NCBI RefSeq assembly: GCF_003449015.1
Contig: NZ_QRGD01000002.1
Location: forward strand, 310,001 to 374,000
Source of the DNA: Aureibaculum luteum
Lineage (GTDB): Bacteria; Bacteroidota; Bacteroidia; Flavobacteriales; Flavobacteriaceae
Direction: 5' to 3'
Length of the DNA: 64,000 nt
Both the position numbers and the translations under genes were made by a program. Positions 28,745 to 37,320 of the stretch are shown here, piece by piece (the first letter of the stretch is position 1; the number at the start of each line of letters is the position of its first letter). Under the pieces are notes generated by a model. It was not told the origin of the DNA. It ran no database searches and saw nothing but the letters and a program-made list of their open reading frames with translations.

Positions 28745-28836
28745 AATTACCTTTAAAAATGGAGGCAATATATTGCGACATTTTTTTAAATAAACGATAT
28801 TTGTATATCAATTAACTAATCACTATTAATACAATT

Positions 28837-30489
28837 ATGACAGCACATTTCGGATTTTGGGATTATTTTATATTTATAACCTATGCACTACTTATTTTAG
28901 GAGTAGGTTTATGGGTATCACGCGATAAAAAAGGACATCAAAAGAACGCTGAGGATTATTTTTTGGCGAGTAAGTCATTGCCATGGTGGGCAATTGGAGC
29001 TTCTTTGATAGCTGCGAATATCTCCGCAGAACAATTTATAGGGATGTCAGGATCAGGATTTGCTTCTGGATTGGCTATTGCCTCATACGAATGGATGGCC
29101 GCATTGACCTTATTAATTGTGGGTAAATATTTCTTACCTATTTTTATTGAAAAGGGTCTGTATACCATTCCCGAATTTGTAGAAAAAAGGTATTCTACCA
29201 ATCTTAAGACCATTTTAGCGGTATTTTGGATTGCTTTATATGTGTTTGTCAACTTAACGACAGTGTTGTATTTAGGAGCTTTAGCCTTAGAAACGATTAT
29301 GGGCGTACCTATGGTTTATGGTGTGTTGGGACTTGCACTTTTTGCGGCTGCCTATTCACTTTACGGTGGATTATCTGCTGTAGCATGGACAGATGTAATA
29401 CAAGTCGTATTTTTAATATTAGGAGGCTTGGTGACTACTTATTTAGCCTTGGATACAGTTTCTGGTGGAAACGGTTTTTTAGCGGGACTTACCAGAGTTT
29501 ATGAAGAAGTACCTGATCGTTTTGCGATGATCTTAGATAAATCAAATCCTGAATTTAAAAACTTACCAGGTATTGCTGTTTTGGTTGGAGGTATGTGGGT
29601 TGCCAATTTATATTATTGGGGTTTTAACCAATACATTATTCAAAGAACATTAGCCGCTAAATCATTAAAAGAAGCTCAAAAAGGAATATTATTAGCTGCT
29701 TTTTTAAAGCTTTTAATTCCCTTAATTGTAGTCATTCCAGGTATTGCAGCCTATGTAATGATCAATGACCCAGAAATTATGGCAAGTCTTGGTGATGCCG
29801 GATTAAAGAACTTACCCTCTTTAGAACAAGCCGATAAAGCATATCCATGGTTATTACAATTTTTACCAACGGGTCTCAAAGGAGTTGCCTTTGCCGCATT
29901 AGCAGCTGCAATCGTATCATCATTAGCTTCGATGTTAAATTCAACGTCAACCATTTTTACAATGGACATCTACAAACAGTATATCAATAAAAATGCAGAT
30001 GATAAAAGTACGGTAGGTATGGGAAGAATATCTGCAGGAGTTGCTTTACTTATTGCAGCACTTTTAGCTCCACAATTGGGTAATTTAGATCAAGCATTCC
30101 AATTTATCCAAGAATATACGGGTATTGTTAGTCCTGGTATTTTAGCAGTATTTATGTTAGGTTTATTCTGGAAAAAAACAACAAATAAAGCGGCCATTAT
30201 TGGTGCATTATCTTCCATTCCTATTGCTATGTATTTTAAAGTTGGTCCGAATGGATGGTCAACAAGTTCTTTATTTGTTGATGTTCCTTTTATGGATCAA
30301 ATGGGATATACATTTATATTAACGATGGTAGTTATAATTATAGCCAGTTTAATACAACATCATGGCAAAAATGATGAAAAAGGTATAGATATTAAGAAGG
30401 GCTTATTTAAAACGAGTCCCGTCTTTAATATTGGTGCATTTGTAATTATGATTATATTAGTCTTATTGTATTCTGTATTCTGGAATTAA
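28837..30489 (+). CDS. SLC5-family sodium:solute (sugar) symporter
   Basis: This 550-residue inner-membrane protein has about 14 predicted helices. SLC5/SGLT signatures are visible: WWAIGASLIAANISAEQFIGMSGSG near the N-terminus, YSLYGGLSAVAWTDVIQ, NLYYWGFNQYIIQR and AALAAAIVSSLASMLNS. These match the sugar-transporting vSGLT-like branch. It probably imports a monosaccharide or short oligosaccharide released by the preceding enzymes, using the sodium gradient, which suits a marine host. Residue-level substrate choice cannot be made. The gene is closed by a strong hairpin terminator. Confidence 0.92.
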   Translation: MTAHFGFWDYFIFITYALLILGVGLWVSRDKKGHQKNAEDYFLASKSLPWWAIGASLIAANISAEQFIGMSGSGFASGLAIASYEWMAALTLLIVGKYFLPIFIEKGLYTIPEFVEKRYSTNLKTILAVFWIALYVFVNLTTVLYLGALALETIMGVPMVYGVLGLALFAAAYSLYGGLSAVAWTDVIQVVFLILGGLVTTYLALDTVSGGNGFLAGLTRVYEEVPDRFAMILDKSNPEFKNLPGIAVLVGGMWVANLYYWGFNQYIIQRTLAAKSLKEAQKGILLAAFLKLLIPLIVVIPGIAAYVMINDPEIMASLGDAGLKNLPSLEQADKAYPWLLQFLPTGLKGVAFAALAAAIVSSLASMLNSTSTIFTMDIYKQYINKNADDKSTVGMGRISAGVALLIAALLAPQLGNLDQAFQFIQEYTGIVSPGILAVFMLGLFWKKTTNKAAIIGALSSIPIAMYFKVGPNGWSTSSLFVDVPFMDQMGYTFILTMVVIIIASLIQHHGKNDEKGIDIKKGLFKTSPVFNIGAFVIMIILVLLYSVFWN

Positions 30490-30522
30490 GACCATAACAA
30501 TTACGTTTTTATTGTATTTTTT

Positions 30523-30571
30523 AATTAAACAACATTTTCTAATTCTAAATTAGAAAATGTTGTTTAATTTT
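30523..30571. terminator. Perfect 22-bp hairpin terminator
   Basis: Two 22-base arms (30523-30544 and 30548-30569) are exact reverse complements around a 3-nt loop (CTA). A short T run follows on the plus strand, and T-rich DNA precedes it. It separates the symporter from the NAD(P)HX repair gene 25 bp away. Confidence 0.85.
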
Positions 30572-30594
30572 ATAGCATATAAGACAATAAAAAT

Positions 30595-32187
30595 ATGCCA
30601 AAAATTCTTTCTGTAAAACAATTATACGCAGCTGATACCGCAACGGTAAAAAAAAATGACATTAGTTTTATCGACCTAATGGAACATGTAGGTACGTTGT
30701 GTTTTCAATGGATTCATGATCGACTTCAAGGAGATCCGATAACCATACAAATATTTTGTGGTACAGGTAACAATGGTGGTGATGGATTGGTAATTGCGAG
30801 ACATTTAAAACAATATGGATACAACGTTAAAACACATATTATTAATTGTGGTAATGATCGTTCGGAAGTCTTTCTTAAGAACTACGACAGACTAAAAGAA
30901 ATTGGTGTTTGGGCAGAGATGATTACTTGTGAAAGTGAACTTCCAGCAGTGTCAGAAAATGACATGGTGGTAGACGCTATTTTTGGGTTAGGTTTAAGTA
31001 GAAAACCAGAAAATTTAATTAAAAAAGTTATTGAGCATATAAACGCTTCAAATGCCTTTGTGTTATCCATAGATTTCCCGTCTGGTTTATATGCAGAAAA
31101 ATCTGTAACTGATACTGTATCTGTTGTAATGGCTTATCATACATTAACTTTTCAAACTCCCAAATTAGCATTTTTATTACCAGAGAATCGTTATTATACT
31201 AAAACTTGGGAAGTACTTGATATAGGTTTGGATGCCGAATATATTTACAACGCCAAAACTGATAATTACCTCCTGTATAAACAAGATATTAAACCAATGT
31301 ATCGTTTTAGAGAGAAGTTTTCTCATAAAGGTGAATTTGGTCATGCTGTAATCATTGGAGGAAGCTATGGTAAAATGGGAGCTGTTACATTGTCTACAAG
31401 GGCCGCAATATCTATTGGTAGCGGTTTAGTTACTGCTCATATTCCACAATGTGGGTATCAAATTATACAAACTTCAGTTCCTGAAATAATGGTAGAAGTG
31501 GATGCCGAAAATGAAATGCAAAATTTTAATATAAAGGTTAATGCATCGGTTATAGGTATTGGAGTTGGTATGGGTACCCATATAGAGACGGTTAAAGGAT
31601 TTACAAAATTTTTAAATAAAAATAAAGTGCCGTTGGTATTAGATGCAGATGCTTTAAACATTATTTCAAAAAATAAAGAATTACTAAAATTAGTACCAGA
31701 AAATTCTGTTTTAACTCCACATCCGAAAGAATTTGAAAGATTAGTAGGGAAATGGAAAAATGATTATGATAAATTAAAAAAACTACGTTCATTATCTAAA
31801 AAACATAAGATTATAATAGTACTAAAAGGAGCCTATTCAGCTATTGCTCATGAAGGTTCATTGTTTTTTAATTCTACAGGAAATCCTGCATTATCAACGG
31901 CGGGTAGTGGAGATGTGTTAACGGGAATAATTACAGGTTTAATTGCTCAAAATTACCATCCATTTGAAGCTGCCAAAATGGGTGTGTATTTGCATGGAAA
32001 AACAGCTGAATTAGCAATGAAGATAAAAGTTTATGAAACATTTATAGCTTCTGATATTATTGAATATTTATCTAGTGCTATTATGGATTTATTAATCAAA
32101 GAACCAAAGGTTGTTCCTCAAAAAGAAGCAACATCAGAAAATGATAAAAAAGCAAAACCTGATGAGGGAAAAGAAATGTATATATAA
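30595..32187 (+). CDS. nnr: Bifunctional NAD(P)H-hydrate epimerase/ADP-dependent dehydratase
   Basis: This enzyme repairs hydrated NAD(P)H. The N-terminal YjeF_N epimerase domain (about 1-215) shows FCGTGNNGGDGLVIARHL and VDAIFGLGLSR. The C-terminal ribokinase-like dehydratase domain (about 230-500) shows GHAVIIGGSYGKMGA, VLDADALNII, LTPHPKEFERL and the nucleotide-site STAGSGDVLTGIITGL. The 530-residue length fits the fused form. The last about 25 residues are a charged, lysine/glutamate-rich tail not needed for the fold. It is a housekeeping gene between two glycan loci and probably unrelated to them. Confidence 0.95.
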   Translation: MPKILSVKQLYAADTATVKKNDISFIDLMEHVGTLCFQWIHDRLQGDPITIQIFCGTGNNGGDGLVIARHLKQYGYNVKTHIINCGNDRSEVFLKNYDRLKEIGVWAEMITCESELPAVSENDMVVDAIFGLGLSRKPENLIKKVIEHINASNAFVLSIDFPSGLYAEKSVTDTVSVVMAYHTLTFQTPKLAFLLPENRYYTKTWEVLDIGLDAEYIYNAKTDNYLLYKQDIKPMYRFREKFSHKGEFGHAVIIGGSYGKMGAVTLSTRAAISIGSGLVTAHIPQCGYQIIQTSVPEIMVEVDAENEMQNFNIKVNASVIGIGVGMGTHIETVKGFTKFLNKNKVPLVLDADALNIISKNKELLKLVPENSVLTPHPKEFERLVGKWKNDYDKLKKLRSLSKKHKIIIVLKGAYSAIAHEGSLFFNSTGNPALSTAGSGDVLTGIITGLIAQNYHPFEAAKMGVYLHGKTAELAMKIKVYETFIASDIIEYLSSAIMDLLIKEPKVVPQKEATSENDKKAKPDEGKEMYI

Positions 32188-32283
32188 CATTAAATTGTTG
32201 TGTTAGAATAGTTGATTGTCAGCTTTGTATAATGTTGTTAATAACTGCATAATAATTCGTCAATAAAGATTGATTTATTTTGA

Positions 32284-32291
32284 TACTTTTG
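32284..32291 (+). promoter_or_regulatory. -7 box of the GH92 gene
   Basis: TACTTTTG exactly matches TAnnTTTG and lies 49 bp before the ATG at 32341. No convincing copy of the locus operator (GTYGTTnGTCGAA) stands at the expected distance. Confidence 0.5.
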
Positions 32292-32340
32292 CGGAAAATT
32301 AAATGCTAACCTGCACAATTGCAGATAATAAGAAAAAATA

Positions 32341-34581
32341 ATGCTCCCCTTAATTAAATTGTTCAATACCAAAATATTATTATTTTTTACCATAAGTTTT
32401 TTTATTAGTTTTTCGTCTATTGCACAACGTGCCGTAGATTATGTAAATCCTTTTATTGGTACTTCAAATTTTGGAGCTACAAATCCTGGTGCTATTGCTC
32501 CAAGAGGTATGGTAAGTGTCTCTCCTTTTAATGTAGCTGGCAAACAAAATAAAAACGAAAAAGATAGCCGGTGGTTATCCAATCCATATGTACATGAAAA
32601 TGAATTCCTAACGGGATTTTCTCATGTAAATTTAAGTGGTGTGGGTTGTCCTGACCTTGGTGTTATTATTTCTATGCCTACTACTGGTGAGTTAGAAATA
32701 GACCATTTAAAATATGGCACTACCTATAAAGATGAAATAGCCAAAGCAGGTTATTATAGCACCACTTTAGATAAGTCGAGTATTAATGTGGAAACAACAG
32801 CAACTACTAGAGTTGGAGTAAGTAGATATAGTTTCCCCGCTGGTAAAGCAAATATTTTACTGAATTTAGGTTTGGGCTTAACAAATGAGCAAGGAGCCAT
32901 GATTAAAGTAGTATCTCCAACAGAAATTGAAGGTATAAGAACGGTTGGTGGATTTTGTTATTACAAACCAGAAGAGACGTATCCTGTGTATTTTGTCGCA
33001 CAAGTGAATGTTAAAAGTGACGAATTTGGAGTTTGGAAAAAAACAAGAAAGGAATCTGGCGTTGAATCAGAATGGATGGGGTATAACGGAAAGGATCGGT
33101 TTTATAAAAATTATTATAAAGAAGTAATGGGAGATAGTATTGGTGGCTATTTTTCATATAATTTTGATAAGCCGACAAAAGTGGAGCTGAAAGTAGGGGT
33201 TTCTTATGTTAGTATTGAAAATGCTAGAGAAAATTTAGAAAGAGAAACTTCAAATTTAACATTTTTAGAAATTTATCATAAAACAGAATTGGAATGGAAT
33301 GATTTACTTTCTAAAATTTCAGTTGAAGGTGGAACAAAAGATGATAAAACGGTATTTTACACGGCCTTATATCATACGCTTATTCATCCCAATACATTGA
33401 ATGATTACAATGGTGAATATCCTAAAATGAGTACTAGAGAGACCTTAAAAACGGATGGTACTCGCTATACTGTTTTTTCACTTTGGGATACCTATAGAAA
33501 TTTACATTCATTAATGTCGTTAGTTTATCCAGAGCAACAGCTAAACATGGTAAATAGTATGCTTGATATTTATGACGAAAGCGGTTGGTTGCCGAAATGG
33601 GAATTAAATGCTACAGAAACGACTACAATGGTTGGCGATCCTGCAGGAATTGTTTTGGCAGATACTTATCTTCGTGGTATTCGTAATTTTGACATAGAGA
33701 AGGCATATGAAGCGATGGTGAAAAGTGCAGATCAAATTGATAGCAATCCGTTAAGGCCGGGTTTAAAAAAATATATTGAAAAAGGATACCTAACAAGTTC
33801 AGATGCGGGTTCAGTGTCTACAACACAAGAATATAATATTTCTGATTTTGCAATTGCTCAATTAGCTCAAGTACTTGGAAAAAAAGATGATGAAGAACGA
33901 TTTAGAGAACGTTCAACTTCATATAGAAATCTATTTGATAAAGATTATAATTTGTTAAGGCCTAAAAATGATGATGGAACATGGTACAGTCCTTTTGACC
34001 CATTAGCAGGTGCAAACTTTACAAAAAATGTTGGTTTTATAGAAGGTAATTCTTGGCAGTATTCTTTTATGGTAAGTCATGATGCTGATTATTTAATAAG
34101 ACTAATGGGCGGTAAGCGAGCATTTACAACGCAATTACAAGAAGTATTTGATAAAGGACATTTTGATATGGCTAACGAACCAGATATAGCCTATCCATAT
34201 TTATTTAATTATGTAAAGGGAGAAGAATGGCGTACGCAAAATATGGTGAATGCTCTAAGAAGATCTTATTTTAAGAACACACCAGATGGCTTGCCAGGTA
34301 ATGATGATACAGGTACCATGTCTGCTTGGATTATTTATACCATGATGGGTATTTATCCAGTAAGTCCTGCGGATCCAATGTATACATTAACTACACCTGT
34401 TTTTGATAAAATTACCATTGAATTAAATCCTAAATATTATAAAGGTAGAGTACTGGTAATTGAAAAAGAAGGATCTGGAAATATCGAAGAAATTTTATTA
34501 AATGGAGAAGAGCATAAAGGATATTTTATCAATCATTTTGAGTTGGTAAATGGCTTTAGATTAAAGTTTTTACTGGAGTAG
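32341..34581 (+). CDS. GH92 alpha-mannosidase
   Basis: GH92 enzymes are calcium-dependent inverting exo-alpha-mannosidases, mostly alpha-1,2, some alpha-1,3/1,4/1,6. This one has 746 residues and a signal peptide (about 1-28, ending SSIAQ). The family opening is clear: VDYVNPFIGT ... NPGAIAPRGMVSVSPFN and LTGFSHVNLSGVGCPDLG. The beta-sandwich domain (about 30-290) precedes an (alpha/alpha)6 barrel with YTVFSLWDTYRNLHSL, GDPAGIVLADTYLRG, EGNSWQYSFMVSHD and the terminal GNDDTGTMSAWIIYTMMGIYPV. It heads the second glycan locus. Exact linkage is not called. Confidence 0.95.
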   Translation: MLPLIKLFNTKILLFFTISFFISFSSIAQRAVDYVNPFIGTSNFGATNPGAIAPRGMVSVSPFNVAGKQNKNEKDSRWLSNPYVHENEFLTGFSHVNLSGVGCPDLGVIISMPTTGELEIDHLKYGTTYKDEIAKAGYYSTTLDKSSINVETTATTRVGVSRYSFPAGKANILLNLGLGLTNEQGAMIKVVSPTEIEGIRTVGGFCYYKPEETYPVYFVAQVNVKSDEFGVWKKTRKESGVESEWMGYNGKDRFYKNYYKEVMGDSIGGYFSYNFDKPTKVELKVGVSYVSIENARENLERETSNLTFLEIYHKTELEWNDLLSKISVEGGTKDDKTVFYTALYHTLIHPNTLNDYNGEYPKMSTRETLKTDGTRYTVFSLWDTYRNLHSLMSLVYPEQQLNMVNSMLDIYDESGWLPKWELNATETTTMVGDPAGIVLADTYLRGIRNFDIEKAYEAMVKSADQIDSNPLRPGLKKYIEKGYLTSSDAGSVSTTQEYNISDFAIAQLAQVLGKKDDEERFRERSTSYRNLFDKDYNLLRPKNDDGTWYSPFDPLAGANFTKNVGFIEGNSWQYSFMVSHDADYLIRLMGGKRAFTTQLQEVFDKGHFDMANEPDIAYPYLFNYVKGEEWRTQNMVNALRRSYFKNTPDGLPGNDDTGTMSAWIIYTMMGIYPVSPADPMYTLTTPVFDKITIELNPKYYKGRVLVIEKEGSGNIEEILLNGEEHKGYFINHFELVNGFRLKFLLE

Positions 34582-34625
34582 CACAAAGAATACAGTGTAA
34601 AATTCTTTTTATTATTAGATAATCT

Positions 34626-34695
34626 ACTATTTATAAGTTCATAGTTGTTGTTTGTCGATTAGATTATTGATTTATAGAAGTCTAAATTATATTTG
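34626..34695 (+). promoter_or_regulatory. Locus operator and promoter of the DUF4838 gene
   Basis: The operator core GTTGTTTGTCGA (34647-34658) has a weaker partner 21 bp upstream (ACTATTTATAAG, 34626). The exact -7 box TATATTTG (34688-34695) begins 34 bp after the GTC. The ATG is 24 bp beyond the -7 box. Confidence 0.6.
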
Positions 34696-34719
34696 AAAGT
34701 GGATATTTAAATATAAACT

Positions 34720-36993
34720 ATGACTTTTTCAAACAGAATTAACAAATTTCGGATAAAAACAAAAGTTATAAGCATTGGAATATTTTGCTTACTATTTAGT
34801 AATGTTTTTATTTCATGTTCTGATAGTAATATCAAATTGACAACTAATGGAACAACAGCTTATGAAATTGTTTATATTGGAAAAACATCTGAAAGTGTAT
34901 ATCAATCAGCAGCAATACTTAAAAAATATATAGACAAAATTGCAGGAACGGATATCAAACTAGTAGATGAGGGGTCTCAAAATAAAAAAAGTCATAAAGT
35001 ATATGTAGGCGGTCTTAATGATTTGAGTTTGACTCCACATGAAGTGAGTATCCAACTAAAAGATAAAAACATTTTTATTTCTGGAGGGTCTGATAACGCA
35101 TTACAGAATGCTGTTTATATTTTTATAGAGGATTATTTGGGTGTCAAATGGTTTTCACCAATTGTAGAGAAAATTCCTTCGCAAAATACAATTTCGATAC
35201 CCGATACTATTAGTTATAATTATAAGCCAGAAATTACTACAAGAACGGTACATTCAAGATTATTTTATGAGAACGATGAATTTGCTGACAAATTAAAAGT
35301 TACTACAGAAGCTTTTCCTACTTATGTGTCAGATGCAAGAGTCCATACTTTTCATAAATTTATTCCTGAAGAAAAATTTTACAAAGAACATTCTGAATAT
35401 TTTGCGTTAAGAGAGAATAAGAGATTGCCTACACAATTATGTTTGACGAATATTGATGTATATAATATAGTAAAAGATTCTGTGGCTTCTTTATTTAAGA
35501 AAAACCCCTTAGCGAAAGTTGTATCCGTAAGTCAAGATGACAATACACAATATTGTCAATGTGAAAATTGTTCAAAAATTGATGAAGAAGAGGGGAGTCC
35601 AGCTGGTTCGTTGATTTTGTTTGTAAATAAAATTGCTGAAAATTTCCCAGATAAGCAAATATCAACATTGGCGTATCAACATACTAGAAAGCCTTGTAAA
35701 ACTAAACCAAGAGAAAATGTATTGATTACACTATGTTCCATAGAGTGTGATAGAAGTGCTCCAATTACAGAAAAGTGCAATGATTTTACGGAAGATTTAA
35801 TGGGATGGAGTAAGTTGACAGATAATATCCGTATTTGGGATTATACCACACAATTCACTAATTTTTTGGCTCCATTTCCAAATATGAACACCTTACAACC
35901 TAATGTTCAATTATTCAGAGATAATAATGCAAAATGGGTTTTTGAACAACATAGTAATAACCCAAGTGAGTTATTTGAATTACGCTCATATATTACGGCA
36001 AAATTATTATGGAATCCTGATTTAGATGTTGATAGTTTAATTACTGAATTTACAGATGGTTATTATGAAGAGGCAGGAGTGTATGTTAAAAAATATGTCG
36101 ATTTAATTCATGCGGAACTTAAAAAACATCCTGATTTTTTCTTATTTCTTTATGGAGATCCCTCACAGGCTTTTGATTCTTATTTGAATCCTGAATTATT
36201 AGAGATTTATAAAGGATATTTTGATGCTGCGGAAAAAGCTGTGGCTACAAAACCTGAAGTATTAAAAAGGGTAAAAGAAGCTAGATTAAGTACTGATTAT
36301 GCTATTTTAGAAGCTGCTAAACAGAATCTTAATTCACAACTTTCCTTAGTATCTCAAGAAAATCCCAACAGTGCCAATGTGTTTATTAAAGAAAAATTGG
36401 AAGACTTTTACAAAACGTGTAAGGCTGCTGATATTAACTTAATGAATGAAATGGGCTTTACAGTAGAAGAATATTATAATTCTTATAAAAAAACAATTGA
36501 AGTCGCCATAAAACCTAATATAGCCAAAGGCAAAAAAGTAACCTTACTCACCAAGCCTAAAAAGTATGCTAATGAAAACCCACAGGTATTAACCGATGGA
36601 GCTCTTGGTGGTAATAATTTTTATGCCAATTGGTTAGGCTTCGAAGGCAATCATTTAGAAGCGGTTATAGACTTAGATTCCATACAAACCATAAGTTCTA
36701 TTTCTACAGCATTTTTACAAGTTACAAATCATGTTGTTTTTTATCCTTTAAATGTTAGTTATTATTACTCAAATGATAACAAAACATTCAAGAAGTTAGG
36801 TGTCTTGGTCAATGATGAGCCCTTAAGTAAAACTAGCAAAATAAATGACATCAAATATTTTGAATTTACTTTCCCAAAAGTTGCTGCTCGTTATATTAAA
36901 ATAAAGGCTGAGAATATGAATACAGCTCCGTATTGGCATCATGCTGCTGGGCTACCAAGTTGGATTTTTGCAGATGAAATAATTGTGGAATAG
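34720..36993 (+). CDS. DUF4838 lipoprotein with C-terminal discoidin-like domain
   Basis: This 757-residue protein has a lipobox at VFIS-C33. Residues about 40-180 resemble the alpha-glucuronidase/GH20-type N-terminal domain (AILKKYIDKIAG, KVYVGGLND, NALQNAVYIFIEDYLGVKWFSP). The DUF4838 core (about 180-590) includes SQDDNTQYCQCENCSKID and CSIECDRSAP, with several cysteines. The C-terminal about 135 residues form an F5/8-type (CBM32-like) domain: VLTDGALGGNNFYANW ... RYIKIKAEN ... WIFADEIIVE. The same domain type ends the minus-strand sulfatase in this window. DUF4838 proteins occur in glycan loci, probably as hydrolases, but I do not assign a reaction. Its own promoter carries the locus operator. 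Confidence 0.8.
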   Translation: MTFSNRINKFRIKTKVISIGIFCLLFSNVFISCSDSNIKLTTNGTTAYEIVYIGKTSESVYQSAAILKKYIDKIAGTDIKLVDEGSQNKKSHKVYVGGLNDLSLTPHEVSIQLKDKNIFISGGSDNALQNAVYIFIEDYLGVKWFSPIVEKIPSQNTISIPDTISYNYKPEITTRTVHSRLFYENDEFADKLKVTTEAFPTYVSDARVHTFHKFIPEEKFYKEHSEYFALRENKRLPTQLCLTNIDVYNIVKDSVASLFKKNPLAKVVSVSQDDNTQYCQCENCSKIDEEEGSPAGSLILFVNKIAENFPDKQISTLAYQHTRKPCKTKPRENVLITLCSIECDRSAPITEKCNDFTEDLMGWSKLTDNIRIWDYTTQFTNFLAPFPNMNTLQPNVQLFRDNNAKWVFEQHSNNPSELFELRSYITAKLLWNPDLDVDSLITEFTDGYYEEAGVYVKKYVDLIHAELKKHPDFFLFLYGDPSQAFDSYLNPELLEIYKGYFDAAEKAVATKPEVLKRVKEARLSTDYAILEAAKQNLNSQLSLVSQENPNSANVFIKEKLEDFYKTCKAADINLMNEMGFTVEEYYNSYKKTIEVAIKPNIAKGKKVTLLTKPKKYANENPQVLTDGALGGNNFYANWLGFEGNHLEAVIDLDSIQTISSISTAFLQVTNHVVFYPLNVSYYYSNDNKTFKKLGVLVNDEPLSKTSKINDIKYFEFTFPKVAARYIKIKAENMNTAPYWHHAAGLPSWIFADEIIVE

Positions 36994-37225
36994 TTTTAGG
37001 TTAGCATATATCAAAATCATGAACGTGTTTAATAGTCTGCTTTAATTTTATTGTAATTTAGTTTTCCTTATTGTGCTAAAATCAGGTCTAAGATTACAAT
37101 TCATATAAATACTTATGACAATTATTATTCAATAAATTTAAGTTTAATTGAGTTCTTTCTACATATAAGAATTCCTAATAAATGGTGTTAAATTATCTTA
37201 CTAAAAAAGACATCTTATTTCTATA
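36994..37225. other. Intergenic stretch before the second SusC
   Basis: AT-rich DNA after the DUF4838 gene. I see no gene, hairpin terminator or clear repeat here; the promoter region begins at about 37226. Confidence 0.6.
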
Positions 37226-37310
37226 GTTATTGAACTATTTCTGCTGGTTGTTAGTCGAAATTATTAGTTGAGTTTTATGATAACTTTAACTTTGTATTCA
37301 TAAACTCAAA
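37226..37310 (+). promoter_or_regulatory. Locus operator, promoter and leader element of SusC (37321)
   Basis: Core GTTGTTAGTCGAA (37247-37259) runs on into ATTATTAG (37260-37267). A partner GTTATTGAAC lies at 37226, 21 bp upstream. The exact -7 TAACTTTG (37287-37294) begins 33 bp after the GTC. The leader carries AACTCAAA (37303-37310), 10 bp before the ATG. Confidence 0.65.
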
Positions 37311-37320
37311 ATATATTTTT

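Noticed and set aside
32188-32283. Operator copy upstream of GH92 (GTTGATTGTC at 32211, GTTGTTAATAAC at 32234)
   Set aside because: Partial matches only. Distances to the exact -7 box (about 66 and 43 bp) do not fit the 32-36 bp rule, and no good 21-bp partner is found.
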